From: Marasmius tenuissimus
Lineage: Eukaryota > Basidiomycota > Agaricomycetes > Agaricales > Marasmiaceae
DNA length: 64,000 nt
Assembly (NCBI GenBank): GCA_029532415.1
Contig: JAQOTA010000050.1
Coordinates: forward strand, 4,588,001 to 4,652,000
Direction of reading: 5' to 3'
The number at the start of each line of letters is the position of its first letter. Within the stretch, counting starts at the first letter, position 1. Shown here in pieces: positions 21,559 through 32,983 of this stretch. A program made the translations under genes and the position numbers. The notes beneath the pieces are model-generated. The model was not told where the DNA came from. It searched no databases and worked only from the letters and a program-made list of their open reading frames with translations.

Positions 21559-23570
21559 CTAATCCTCCTTGGCATTTCGAGAACCCATTTCTATGTCCGC
21601 CGTTGGGACGACTGTACCAGTAGGCTTTTGAACCTCACCCTCAGGGGCCTATGGAGGTAACGGTAGGCCGGTGAGCCACACGTAGGATGGCTCCAGGGAG
21701 AAGCTTTACTCACATTCTCCATTGTTTTCTCGAGTGCTATACTAACCAAGGGAATTGAAGGAGGTTTGCGCCCTCCGCCCTGTTCGATGTAAGTCAATAC
21801 AAATCTTGCCTCCGAAGAGGGACCACAACGAGCGAAACTTGACTCACGCGTCGCCGTTCAGGCCTTGGGTGGCTTCCCGGGATACGAAAGTCCACTCTGG
21901 GATTAGGTCCCTCAACAATGTACATCCTCCCGTTGAGTGTCACGAGGAGGGAATTGGTGTAGACTAGAATCGCATTCAGTCATTCCGAGTATCGATACAA
22001 GCCGGACTAGGACTCACATCGTCCACCTAGAAGCCGCGCATCAGCAAAGGAGAAGGAATTGAGAGTGAATCCACTCACAAAACAGGTAGAAGAACATGTA
22101 TAACAATGTGTTCGGGCTATTATATATAATTGAGTTGGAGGAAGAATCTGGAAGATACCGATCCTGAAGCACACGTACAGTGCCCATTCCTGGTCGGAGG
22201 TTAGTCGCATAGTATGATATCAATTGGGACCCACTCACAAATACCAGAGCTAGAACAGCAAAGACACTAGCGGGTATACCTAGACAGAGGTTTCGGAAGG
22301 GAAGGCTCTTCGAAGCTGGACGTAACGTACCAGCACTGAAAGTAAACAGGATCTGATGAAAGGGTTATATCAGAAAACTTTCAGCGTTATATTCCCCCAG
22401 AGATAAAAACTGACCATTCGATTGATCATATTCGTCGATTTCCTTATACCAGTCTTGGAGCGCTGCAGGTAGAATATCATCGTGCCCGATATGGCAAGGT
22501 CACATAGAGCCCCTGTGGAATTGATGACCGTCGACAATACGACCATCTTCATGGAAGTATCTGGAGTTAGTCCACTGATAAGAAACTACCATCGTGAGAC
22601 CTACCCTCGGCTGCGTGAAGAGGACAAACTGTGCTGACGGATCCATCCTAGCTCACCGTTAGTGATGGACGAAGAGGCGAAAAGCTTGTAAAGATATTAC
22701 AGGACGACGATAGAGTACGCTAATATGAGGCGCGCTCAGATAAAGTCACCAGGGGGATAGATGAACTATAAACGTACCGTATAGCCCCACTGAACGACAT
22801 TCCGAAAATGAGGCTCACGATATTCTGAAGCAAGTGGAACCCACTCACTGCACGAAATCCATCCGGTTGCGGCTAATATGATAGGTATAATCGTAGATTT
22901 GGAGACTGGGGAACGAGTATCAGTCGGATACGAGGGTGCAACATAATTCGAATCCCAAGCACTCACTCTGATAAATACGCCAACAATAGTACCTGCATGA
23001 TGATGTCGAAGACCATGATGAAGCTGGAAGCGTGGCAAGTACTCACATCTGGACGATGATGCCTATCGCCCCAGCAAAGAACCACTGAATCTGCGTGAGG
23101 CTGGCGGGAATGGCTCAGAACAACATTGCACTAAGTACGGAGGTGGGAAATGACATACGGCTGCACGGGTGTTTCGAGACCAAGTACCGTGCTCCCATGT
23201 CCTGCGCGAAAGGGAAGAGATAAGAAGGATCGCTACGGGGAACTAGAGGAAAGCAGTACCAGCAACGCAGTACTCATAGAAGGAGGCTAAGAGCATAGTG
23301 CCGTTATTTCGCAGCTTGTGTGAGCCAGAGTTGTAGAAAACATACCGGACCATAATGCCATTTGAACCGTTTCGCAAATAATAACCGTGGTAACCTACGG
23401 ATAGAAACGTGAGATTCCTGTCGCAGCAAGGTGATTTTAGAGAAAATACCGCTGATTTGATTAACCAGTGATCGTTGGTCGCATAGGCTCTGAAATACCC
23501 CCAAGCCTGAAGACAAGCAACTGGAGAATGACCCAACGTGTGAGAATAGTTCATCCGTAATCCTATGTTC
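21559..23570 (-). CDS. Multi-pass membrane protein, DUF6534-like (Agaricomycete type)
   Basis: This is a minus-strand gene of many short exons; only the stop (21559-21561) is certain. Recognisable blocks in order are AWGYFRAYATNDHWLIKSA (~23510-23450), VIICETVQMALWS (~23390-23345), IQWFFAGAIGIIVQM, STVINSTGALCDLAISGTMIFYLQRSKTGI (~22545-22450), FSAGT...VFAVLALVF, and VYTNSLLVTLNGRMYIVEGP (~21965-21900), ending VPTADIEMGSRNAKED. The (T/S)NSLL(V/A)TLN.R block after the last helix and the FYLQRSRTG loop are hallmarks of the expanded seven-helix DUF6534/DUF6533-like proteins of mushrooms. Function is unknown. The first exon and start codon are not resolved; the coordinate 23570 is approximate. 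Confidence 0.7.
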
Positions 23571-24092
23571 AAAGGTCGATACCTCCGTACAAACTACGCA
23601 GTATTAATTGATGGGGCGCTTCGAAACAAACGTGGATTTCACTCACACACACCCAACGCAAGTTCCGATGTAAAGCAATCCAAATCTGTTATGGGCTCGT
23701 TGATCATGACGAATCGTCAGACACAAGGAAACGCACGTGTTGTGTATTGTTGGCATGGCTGGAGGCAAGTGGGGAAAACGGCTCAAGCACTCTACTTAAT
23801 AGTAAGCAGGCATTTTAAACTTCTAGTGTTTGTTCGCGACATACAAGATGCCGTGTACGTACACATATATCTTCTTAAAATCGGCGACCCTGGGTGGCAA
23901 TTGCGTTCCGAATCGGTACCTTCCACCTCCCAGTTCCAATTCAGACTGTATGTATACAGACAGACAAAAATGGAGATTCGGAACATCGTATCCTCTCATA
24001 GAGTCCGAAAATCTTGGAATTGTAGCTGAGAAGCAGTCAATAGGAATTTTTTGTCGAGACGGATAGAACGTACTTTAGGCACGATGTTTGTT
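23571..24092. other. Intergenic region
   Basis: About 520 bp with no supported gene. A 154-codon plus-strand frame spanning it has no family resemblance and unlikely composition. Confidence 0.4.
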
Positions 24093-25007
24093 TCAAGCTA
24101 ACATAGGCCATTCTAGCAGCTCTCGAATGAATGTGCTGGTGTTCTTCGCACGCATCAAAGCCTCCCCAACGAGAACAGCATGGACACCCTGCTCTTTGTA
24201 CGTCCGGACATCTTGTGGACCAGAAATACCACTCAGAGCACACAAGACAATATCCTTTTCCCGTACCATGTCCACCAACCTACTCGTGGTTCCCATGTCA
24301 ACCTGAAAGTCGTGCAGATTTCGGTTGTTGACGCCTATCACTTTCGCCCCGAGACCCATTGCTCTGGTCATCTCGGTGGCGTTGTTGACCTCTACTAAAG
24401 GTTCCATGCCGAGGGAGACGGAAAACGTGTAAAGCGCCTCTAACCTCTCTTCCGACAACATGGCGACGATGAGTAGCACTGTATCAGCGCCCGACAAACG
24501 CGCTTCTGCGATCTGATATCTGAAGAACGGATTCTCCGTCATTACTTCACAGAATGAATAACGGGTCTTTACGCACTCGTCAAATATGAATTCCTTCCTC
24601 AGAATCGCGGGACGATTCGGTATTTTATCTACGGCACGGCGAGCAAGATTCATGTCGAAAAGAGAACCCTTAAACCAGGTCGGCTCAGTGAGCACTGATA
24701 TCACAGAGGCGCCGGCTTCAGCATAGGTGAGAGCTTGTTGTGCTGGATTGATATCCATCGCAATCTCTCCTTTCGACGGGCTGGCGCGCTTGATTTCTGC
24801 CATGAGTGAGAGAGAAGGAGTATCTGTGCTCGTCGATGGATTGAGCTTCAGACGGGAAACAAGGTCGATCTGAGTCGGTGCCAATCCCATGGATAAATAG
24901 GTCTTCAAGTCGTTGAAACTGGCACCAGGAATTGATTTTGCCTGTTCAACGTCCTTCTGCCGCTGAGCATAAATTTTTTCGAGGATTGTCGGCGGCTTGG
25001 CTGCCAT
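24093..25007 (-). CDS. Stand-alone indole-3-glycerol-phosphate synthase
   Basis: The frame 25007-24093 is open throughout but contains a 57-nt in-frame intron (donor GTGCGT after FDE, acceptor TTCTTCAG before YQIAEARL, about 24529-24585). Removing it restores the family sequence and gives 285 aa. Catalytic blocks of IGPS are present: [13 protein letters not shown], the lysine in [24 protein letters not shown] and ALSGISG, then [10 protein letters not shown]. The enzyme converts carboxyphenylaminodeoxyribulose phosphate to indole-glycerol phosphate in tryptophan synthesis. In fungi this domain is normally the middle of a trifunctional protein (glutamine amidotransferase, IGPS, PRA isomerase). 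Here a start codon precedes it and a stop follows immediately after LLEWPMLA, with neither partner domain nearby. The N-terminus resembles the linker region of the trifunctional protein, so this is probably a duplicated single domain. Confidence 0.93.
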   Translation of the reverse strand: MAAKPPTILEKIYAQRQKDVEQAKSIPGASFNDLKTYLSMGLAPTQIDLVSRLKLNPSTSTDTPSLSLMAEIKRASPSKGEIAMDINPAQQALTYAEAGASVISVLTEPTWFKGSLFDMNLARRAVDKIPNRPAILRKEFIFDECVKTRYSFCEVMTENPFFRYQIAEARLSGADTVLLIVAMLSEERLEALYTFSVSLGMEPLVEVNNATEMTRAMGLGAKVIGVNNRNLHDFQVDMGTTSRLVDMVREKDIVLCALSGISGPQDVRTYKEQGVHAVLVGEALMRAKNTSTFIRELLEWPMLA

Positions 25008-25279
25008 GTTTGTAGTGCTGATAGGTTATGGAGGAACGGGAAGGAATTCTTTGAAGATCAGGCCTGCCAAGATGTTGAATTTGCCGAGATCTCTCAGAAT
25101 GAAGTGTGACCGAGTGACAAGCTCTGTGACATCCGACTCCCTTAATTACCGCCATGATCACCATTCTTTGTAGAGACCTACGGCCACCCATGGGCTCACC
25201 ATTCCTCGTAAGTACATCTATACTAAATGCAGATCTGCTTCCCCATTTCTCAGGTTTGTACCAGCGGCCAGCCCTCGCC
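25008..25279. other. Promoter region of the IGPS gene
   Basis: 272 bp of non-coding sequence between the IGPS start and the left inverted repeat of the next element. Confidence 0.4.
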
Positions 25280-25418
25280 GATATTTAATGTCGGCGAGAC
25301 ACGCAAGGATTAAATGCCGTTCCTATGACTTACTGTACCCGAGTTCCGTAACCTGACTCAGCATTGCCGCTTCCGGTAGGTCTTGTCCCCTGCATCCGAG
25401 CCACACAGAGGTGCTAAA
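25280..25418 (+). repeat. Left inverted repeat of the 1.4-kb element
   Basis: About 139 bp, most similar to its partner over 25351-25413. The outermost part (25280-25300) also forms a small hairpin with TCGCCGA/TCGGCGA arms. Confidence 0.75.
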
Positions 25419-26585
25419 ATGATGGCAAACGCAGAAAACAGGCTCATAGTAGCGAAATGGATGCCCTAGTCTCCCAGAGAGCCCAGATATCAGGTCAAAA
25501 TTTTAAGATTTTGCATCGGCCGTCGGATAATGCTGCCGGCGGTTTCCGTGTTTGCGTAGCCCGGCCGGATGGAGGTGTATCGACCTCATCCAAGCCGCTA
25601 AGACTAAGTATGCAGGCCACCATCTATCTAGCTAACTCAGTACCTTTGAATGTAATTCTATTCTCGGGTAGGTGTTTATAAATCTCAAGAGATCATTGCT
25701 TTCGGAAAAGGGTGTTCCTTGAGGGGATCCCCTTCGGCTTGTGTCAGTGGATGTACATACATCCCAAGTACATGGCTTATACCTCTTGGTGACGATTGGG
25801 AGGTAGGTAGTTTTCTGGAGGTGCCACTGGGAGGACTCGAAATGGGTGAGTGTTTGTCAATTGTACAATGAAAGCTGAATGAAATTGTCACCGAACGTAA
25901 CACGGCTGGTCATCGGCATCTCAGATCCTCAGAACTCGCCTGTAATGTCGCAGAGACAGGTCAATAGTGAGCAGTTTGACCTCAAAACGGAACATCTTTT
26001 GATCAATCTCCTTGGCAAATGACACTCCTAGGAGCCCTTCGAAGAAATCCTTGAGGTGTACCATTCATACTCACTCCATGGCCTCGGGGTACTACCAGTA
26101 TGCAGGTAATATGTTAAATTACCCGTACCAATCTTTTTTACAGGGTTCACACACCCCATTCCCAAATCCAACGGGAACAATGCCAAAAATCTACGGTTTT
26201 TGCGAGGTTTTGATGCTCAAAATCATGCCGAGGGTATCATCCCATTGTATTTCCTTAAAGTAAGTACTAAGTACATAGGCATCACGAATGGACATCTATA
26301 TATCTATCCCGAACATTTTGTTTTGTTGAAGAGAATTGCGCGGGACAAGGGTCCAGATGAGATTTATACTTAAACACTACCTCACTTCTAAACACAGGTA
26401 CCGAAATAGCACAAGATTATCTTACTTACCGCGTCACGCCGCTCTCTCGGCAGCATCACCGTCGGCAAGTAAGGTCTAATTCCCACGCTTCTGAGGCTCA
26501 TATTTGGGACTTTCGTAGGACTTGGCGAAAATAGTCTCCACAATAGGCTATTTTTCTAGCCTTTTCTACTCCTTTTACAACGTCT
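25419..26585. other. Interior of the inverted-repeat element, non-coding
   Basis: No credible ORF, RNA gene or tandem repeat is seen in this 1.17 kb. Confidence 0.5.
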
Positions 26586-26688
26586 GAGCACCTGTGTGGC
26601 TTGGAAGTAGGGGACGAGATCTGCCGGAAGCGGCAATGCTGAGTCAGGGCTGGCAAACTCGGGTCCAGCATGTCATGGGAACGGCATT
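26586..26688 (-). repeat. Right inverted repeat of the 1.4-kb element (inner part)
   Basis: Reverse complement of 25310-25418; it continues at 35797-35830 beyond the LINE. Confidence 0.75.
26676..26688. repeat. LINE target-site duplication, copy at LINE 3' end
   Basis: TGGGAACGGCATT, identical to 35784-35796. Confidence 0.92.
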
Positions 26689-26963
26689 TTTTTTTTTTTT
26701 TTTTTTTTTTGTGGAGCGTTAGCCGTGTTGGCAGAGGGGAGCAAACGCATAGCTGTTCCGGGTCGCCAGCGACACCGACCAACGCCTCAGCGTCGGTGCT
26801 CTCCCTCCCGCTAGGATGCAGGGAAACAGGACCCCGCGACTTTGTACCACCTGGAGAAATGCAATAACGCACGATGTGTGGGACTCGAGTGCCATCTCAG
26901 TGCTTTTCAGAGGTTGGGTGAGCTCTCGCGCACCTTCCCTTCCTTCCAGCACGTCATCAATGA

Positions 26964-29900
26964 CTACCCTATACCCACTAAAACCCCAGCTCCGCGTCGC
27001 CTACTTGCAGTGCGGAGATCTTCTAGGGTATCTTCTGATACCGACTTCCATGTTTCGCGTACTAATTTCACTGATAGGGCCTTTCTTTCGTATTTTTTCT
27101 TATCCGTCATCAGCCAGTCGAGGTTCATCCGGTTCTTTATGGCGTATACCCATTTGTTTTCTATCGCTTTCTGTGACTGTGGGTCCTCGTCGTTGATCAC
27201 TCGTTGGTTCCTGAGCTTCCATATGAGGAACGCGGACTCTGAGAGCAAGATTTGGAAGAGCCTCGAAACACCAGGTATGGTTTTTCCTTCGTCGTTTGCA
27301 AACTTGATCTGTGCACACGCCATGATGACCCCTATCGAGATTTCGGGCCATTCTCTTCCCGTTGTCGCCCAGAGTTCCCTCGCTAGCCTCCAAACTTGCC
27401 TTCTTCCGGGTGCTTGGCATTCTAGGAAGATATGGCTGATGGATTCTGTCTCACCACAATGCGAGCATGTCGCTCGGTCCTCATATCCGGGGATTTCCTT
27501 CCAGAAGCTTCCAGTTCTGTACCCTCCGTGCATTAGTAGGAAGAGGAAATTTCTGATATTCCTCGACACATTTTTGTTTTTGAGTGAGTTCCATAGTTGT
27601 TTCTCCGAGGGTGCTGTTCTCGCGACATTTTTCGTCGCCCGTTTAGCCTTAGCTAGGTTTTTCCTTGTTGAAGTCCTGTCTCTGGCTTCTTGGTATTTGA
27701 GTGTGTTCTCCTTGATATTCTTGATTCCTCGATATGCCAATGCTTGTGTTATTTTTGACAGCTTTGCCCCCGAAATATCGAGGTCTGGCGGTATCGTCAT
27801 ATCAATCAGGTCAGGTTGTTGTTTCTGTCTTCCAAGGCTTGCTAACTTATCCGCTTCCTCATTTCCAGGATCTCCTGCGTGTCCTTTGACCCATTTGAAG
27901 GCTGTTCGTGCTTTCCGTGCTCGCAGTCTAGCCGCTATTACTTCTATGATATGTGCGTTCTCCACTCCTATGTAACCTCTGTCTTCCCAGCTTTCCAGAT
28001 GTTTCGTGAGTCCCTCAATTGCATACTTGGAGTCACTTTGAATCAATATGTCTCGTGCAGGTAGGCTTTCAAGTGTCTCCTTGATCGCAATTAGTTCCCC
28101 ACAGTTATTGGAGGGACCTAGCTCGTTCGGGATCTTAATCGTTTTCAACAGGTCTTCACCATCGTTGCTCGCATCTTTTATGAGGATTCCCGCGCCTGCT
28201 TCCGGCTCATCAGACCCGTTGTTCTCACACGACCCGTCAGTGTACACGACCGTTCGGGGAATGCCGTTTGGAGGGTATAACTCTGTATCCGGAGTGTTCT
28301 CTGATTTGCTCGGGTCTGAGAAGATTCTGAAAACATCCGCTAGGGTGCCTTCCGTCGTTATTTTGGGTATGAAGGCAGCTTCACCATTCGTCAAGTTCTC
28401 TGCCATTCCTTTTCGTTCGTAGTCCTCTGGTTGTCTGCTTAGGGGGTTCCACTTAGGGGGTAGCACATTTAGAAGACTCTCCGCCCGTTGCGCACACCTG
28501 TTGGGGTTTTTACATCCAGTGCGCCGCCGGATTCTTTTGCAGTGCTTACATTTACAGTTCACCCGTCCCGTATGTTTACTGTGGCGTCTGATTTTTGCTA
28601 GGTCTTCCGCTTCCCCTACGGTTTTCATGAGGTGTGTGTTCTTTAGACACACGTTCGCCTCTACTCTGTCGCTGTACACTCCCCTTGTTTTCGTGCATTT
28701 ATCGTGGTACCATAGCGGCATTTCTCGTATAATCTTTCTGTCGAAGGCCAGTCCAGTCATCGTCAAATCATATTTTTTGGCCGTCTTGACAAGTTTCCTT
28801 AGATCGGAGGGCAGGTTATCCGCCACTGGTCTCCAGCTCTGCAGGTATGGGTTGTCCCTGTGTGCGGGTCCTACACATTCGTCTTCACTGACTGTTTCCA
28901 GGGCCATCAGCCGGTCAGCAAAATAAGCCCAGGTTGGGCGCTCAGAATTGAGTCGTAGGTATGATTGTATCCATACGATCATGATTGCTTCGTTCCGTGC
29001 TGATATATCTAGGACTTTCTTTCCTCCTTTGTCTGGGTCTGCATACATTGTTTCTTTATTGATTGTCCTTGCGCTTCGCCCTCCCCACATAAAGGAGTGA
29101 ATGCGTTTTTCTAGTAGTTTCTCAACATCGTCCGGCATACCTTGTACTTTCGTGAGGTACTGGGTCATCCCTGCTACCACCATTTGGATAATGAGTCGTC
29201 TTCCTTCCATAGTAGGGTGGCCTTTCTCCCATCTTTTGAGTGCGTTGTCTATTTTTTCAAGGGTCTTTGTCCACACTGCCGCTTGGTCAACTTTGTTTCC
29301 AATCCAGCCACCTAGGATTCTTGTCGCCTCGCCATCTTTGACCATCTTAACGTGGTCGTCGAAGGGGGTGCTGTTAACTGTGCCGTCCATCGTTCTGTGG
29401 AGGAGGACCGAGTCTCGGAAGATTTGTGATCCCACTGGTATCACTTCTGTTTTGTTTATGTTGAATCGTGCTCCAGATGCCAAGCACCATTTATCTAGAA
29501 TAGACTTGAGATCACCCCAGTCGTCGCGTTTTGACAGGTAGACAGTTGTGTCATCGGCAAAAAGGGTGGCTATAAGTCGATCTTTTGCACCCGGAATGCG
29601 GAATCCCCGTAACTCGGATTGTCTCAGAGCTTCCGCTAGAGGCTCTATAGCAATGTCAAAGAGGAGGCATGATAGCGGATCACCTTGTCTGACCCCTCTA
29701 ACAACTTTGAAGGCTTTCTGGCTTCTGACACCGTTGACCATTACATATGTGTATGCGTCTTCGTACAGTGATTTCACTGTTGTGATAAAGTCTTCGGGTA
29801 TGTTATATTTTCTTAGTGTTTCCCACAGGTATCCGTGTTCGATTCTGTCATATGCTTTCTCTTGATCGAGTGCAATTATGGCACCATCCTCTTCCACGGC

Positions 29901-32540
29901 TTCCGCGTACTCTAGAACTCGTTTTGTCAGCCAGATGTGGTCGTAGATTTGTCTGCCAGGTATGAATCCTGCCTGGTTTGGATGTATTATTTTTGGCGCG
30001 ACTCGTGCTAACTTGATTGATAGGGCCTTGGTGAAGACCTTATAGTCTGTGTTGAGAAGAGAGATGGGCCTGTAGTTTGCGATCTCTGCCTTATCTCCTT
30101 TCTTGTACAGGGGTGCCATCCAGCTTTCTGCGAATGATGATCCCTTGACTTTCCCAAAGGTCTCGATATCGTTATATAGGAACAGTAGTGCCCCAATAAT
30201 GTCGAATGCCGGTTTTTTTTGTTGGATTGCAGTTTCGTGCCTTGAGTGCCAGCTCTTGTATACCTCATATGGTATACCGTTTAATCCTGGCGCTTTCCCA
30301 TTGGCTGATAGGCTTAATGCCTCAATTATGTCTTCACGGAGGAGTTTACGAGCGAGGTCTGCCACATTCTGTTCCGGCGCGGGTGTGTTTATCTTATCTA
30401 GGACCTCCCTTATTGCGCTGTCTCTATCCTGCAGCTCACGCGGGGATGTAGGTCTGTCCCTGAATTGGATGCCCTTATGGTAGGAACACGCCAGGTCCGC
30501 CATTTTTTGCGAGTCCTTGATGTATGGCGGGCTGGGTACATTCTGGTCTTCTGTACCGTCGTTTGACTGGCTTGTTGCGTTCTTGTTTAGCCGTGCTATA
30601 AGCTCTCTAGGCTTTCGTTCCCTATTGAGCTGGGACCAATATTTACTGACGACCTCACCCTCAAGTCGGTTGCGGGCTGCAGCTGAGTCCCTAGATTGTT
30701 TATGGCGCTTTAGCTCGAGAGCTTTGATCTTCTCGACAAGCAGTGCTGATGATAGTGCTCTCTCTTCCTCCGTGAGTGTCGAATCTTTCGAAATTAACTC
30801 CAGTTTTGATTCAAGTTCTGCTATCTCACGCTTTTGTCTCGGGATGAGTACCTTCGCTCTTTCTCTGGCCTTATCTCTGACTTTTTTCTGCCAGTCTTCC
30901 CATAGGACTTGTGCATTGAAGGTATCCGTGCGTACCTCTGGGTTTTCACACAGTTCCATCTGTCTGAGCAGCTCTAGACCCGTATCTAGAACGAATTTAG
31001 CGAGTTCCTTGTCTTGGTTTATATAGGCTGGCCATACCCATCGTCCGTGGCCCTGCTCGGGTAAGTCTTCATTTGTCAGTCGCACCGTCACCATGCTGTG
31101 GTCTGTCTCTACTCCAACCGAGTGTTTGATCTTCCATTCAAAGGCACGTTCGAATAGGTCTGATTTAATGTATATTCTGTCAATTCTCGAGGCAGATCCT
31201 GTTTGTTTCTGGCGATAAGTGTGTGCAATTGACTTCGAGTAGGTTGCTCTCCAGCCGTCAATGAGGAGCAGATCGGATTTCAGAGTATCCAGTGCATCAA
31301 CTGGGCCGTGAGGATCCCGGCGCATAGGGAAGCGGTCTATGTGGTCTTCGACCAGATTGAAGTCCCCCGCCATAATGTCGGGTTTTCTGATGTTCGGGTG
31401 TTGTCTGAAGAACTCAGTTATCTTCTCGTGCATGGCTTTGTTTTGTGTATGATCATTTGGAGCGTAGATACCTAGAACTGACAGTTTGTTGTTGTCTCCC
31501 CATGGTATTTCCACGAGAATCGCATGCCCTGGCACGAGTTCCCATGATTTTAAGTTCTTCGTACCAAAGAAAGTTTTGTTGATTACAACTGCTACCCCTT
31601 TTGCATTCACATTCTCCGGGTATTCTGAGAAGATTATCTCAAGCTGCCGCCCAAAGAGTCTGTGGAGTCTGTCTTGTCGTTCCGTATTTAAGTGTGCCTC
31701 ACTGATAACCATCAATGCAAGTCCGGTGTCTCTCATCACTTGATTCAAGTGGTACCACTTACTTCGTCGTGGGTCGTTGAAGTCCGTTGTATTTCCCAGA
31801 CCGCCTATATTCAGTGCCCCCAGCTTGATTGCTGCTTTCTTGGATTTCTTCCGAGTCAAACTGCTGGAACCAGTTACCTCTGGATTTCGGACTGTGTTGT
31901 GGGTCAGGGTTATGTCTTCCTCCATAATATTCAGTCCATATATTTCATCATAGTCGATCTCACCTTCATCGACCCCTTCCGGGCTCGGGGGTGTATCACT
32001 ATCTGTTATGCTTTCTGTCCGGGTCTCCGAGTCACTGACATCTTCATGGTTTCGTACGTGCTCATCCATGATTTCATCCATCATTCTCATTAGCTCATGG
32101 GTCGCATCTTCTTGTTCAATGCCTGCTAATACCTGGTCGCTCCTTTGTTCAATCTGATTGTATATGTTGAATAGTCTCTCTTCTCTCACGTCGTGAGTAT
32201 AGTCATTCTCTTCCCGTTCGGGGACATGTCCTTGTTTAGGACGTGGCGTAGATGATTTATCTCGCCCGTCGTTTCTTACAACGTTGGCACTATATCGAGC
32301 ACCTGACTCCGCTTGAGTCCCGGGTGAGGAGTTGGTGGGTAACTCCTCAGAGTCGGCGTCTGAGCCGCTACCCCCACCTATTGAAATCGGGTTATCATTG
32401 GTGAGGGGGAAATCGGGGGTGGAATTGCCGCCCTCACCTCCAACCCTGCCGTCAGTAATACGAGCCAGGGAACCGGGAAGACGTACCGTATGTGAAGATG
32501 GAGGGATAGAGAGAACTAAAAGAAAATGGGCCTACCTCTG
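26964..32540 (-). CDS. LINE ORF2: endonuclease, reverse transcriptase, RNase H
   Basis: The frame is open from about 32540 to the stop at 26964. It has no ATG until 32090; a GTG lies at 32189 (1741 codons from there). Translation may therefore restart after ORF1 or use a non-ATG codon. Counting from the GTG, an APE-type endonuclease occupies residues ~120-400 (IGGLGNT, SEAHLN, MAGDFN, SRIDRIY, TDHSMV). Reverse transcriptase is at ~600-940 (NYRPISLLNTDYKVFTK, NQAGFIPGRQ, ALDQEKAYDRIEH, VRQGDPLSCLLFD, and catalytic FADD). Two cysteine/histidine clusters follow (CKCKHCKRI... and later CSHCGETESISHIFLEC). Between them is RNase H at ~1290-1430 (YTDGSCENN, ELIAIKETLE, QSDSKYA, KGHAGDPGNEEADKLA). 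It performs target-primed reverse transcription. All motifs are intact. Confidence 0.95.
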
Positions 32541-32983
32541 GGCTTGCGAGACCGGGAGGCGTTTGGCTCCAAATAAAAGAGCTGCCAAGGTTCGACGAAT
32601 CACATACATCTGGGGTGTATGTGATGTCTTACCTTGCTTCGCAGGGGCGCTACAAGCGGGCTCTCCCTAAATAGGGCCGCTTAGGTGTAGTGTTGCTTGA
32701 TCTCCGATCCCTGTCCCAGAGATTCGCGGTCTCTGGTCAGTAAATATCACGGAGTCAAGGTGCGCAACAGTTCGTTGCGGCTTCTTCTAGCCCCAGCGCT
32801 AGGTATTAAGTATACATGCATCTTGCTTTTAGGTTCTAGTCCATTCTGTGCCTGTTGAAAGCTTTTATTTGATGTATCATAGGGTAGATTACGTTTGGTT
32901 CTAGTTATGGCTGTCAATGGTTGAGCATCGTATAAGTATATTCTATGGTGGAGCGTAAAGTAGTTGTTTATTCACGACTAGCC
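32541..32983. other. Spacer between LINE ORF1 and ORF2
   Basis: About 440 bp with no supported frame on the element's strand. An in-frame stop near 32541 separates it from ORF2. Confidence 0.5.

Noticed and set aside
23565..24029. 154-codon plus-strand frame between the DUF6534-like and IGPS genes
   Set aside because: No homology, odd composition and no splice or promoter signals.
26687..26710. Homopolymer T run as a simple repeat or terminator
   Set aside because: It is the poly-A tail of the minus-strand LINE, flanked by its target duplication.
26842..31743. Plus-strand frames of up to 377 codons within the LINE (for example 26842-27975)
   Set aside because: They lie antisense to LINE ORF2, whose endonuclease, RT and RNase H motifs are clear; composition is that of reverse-complement coding sequence.
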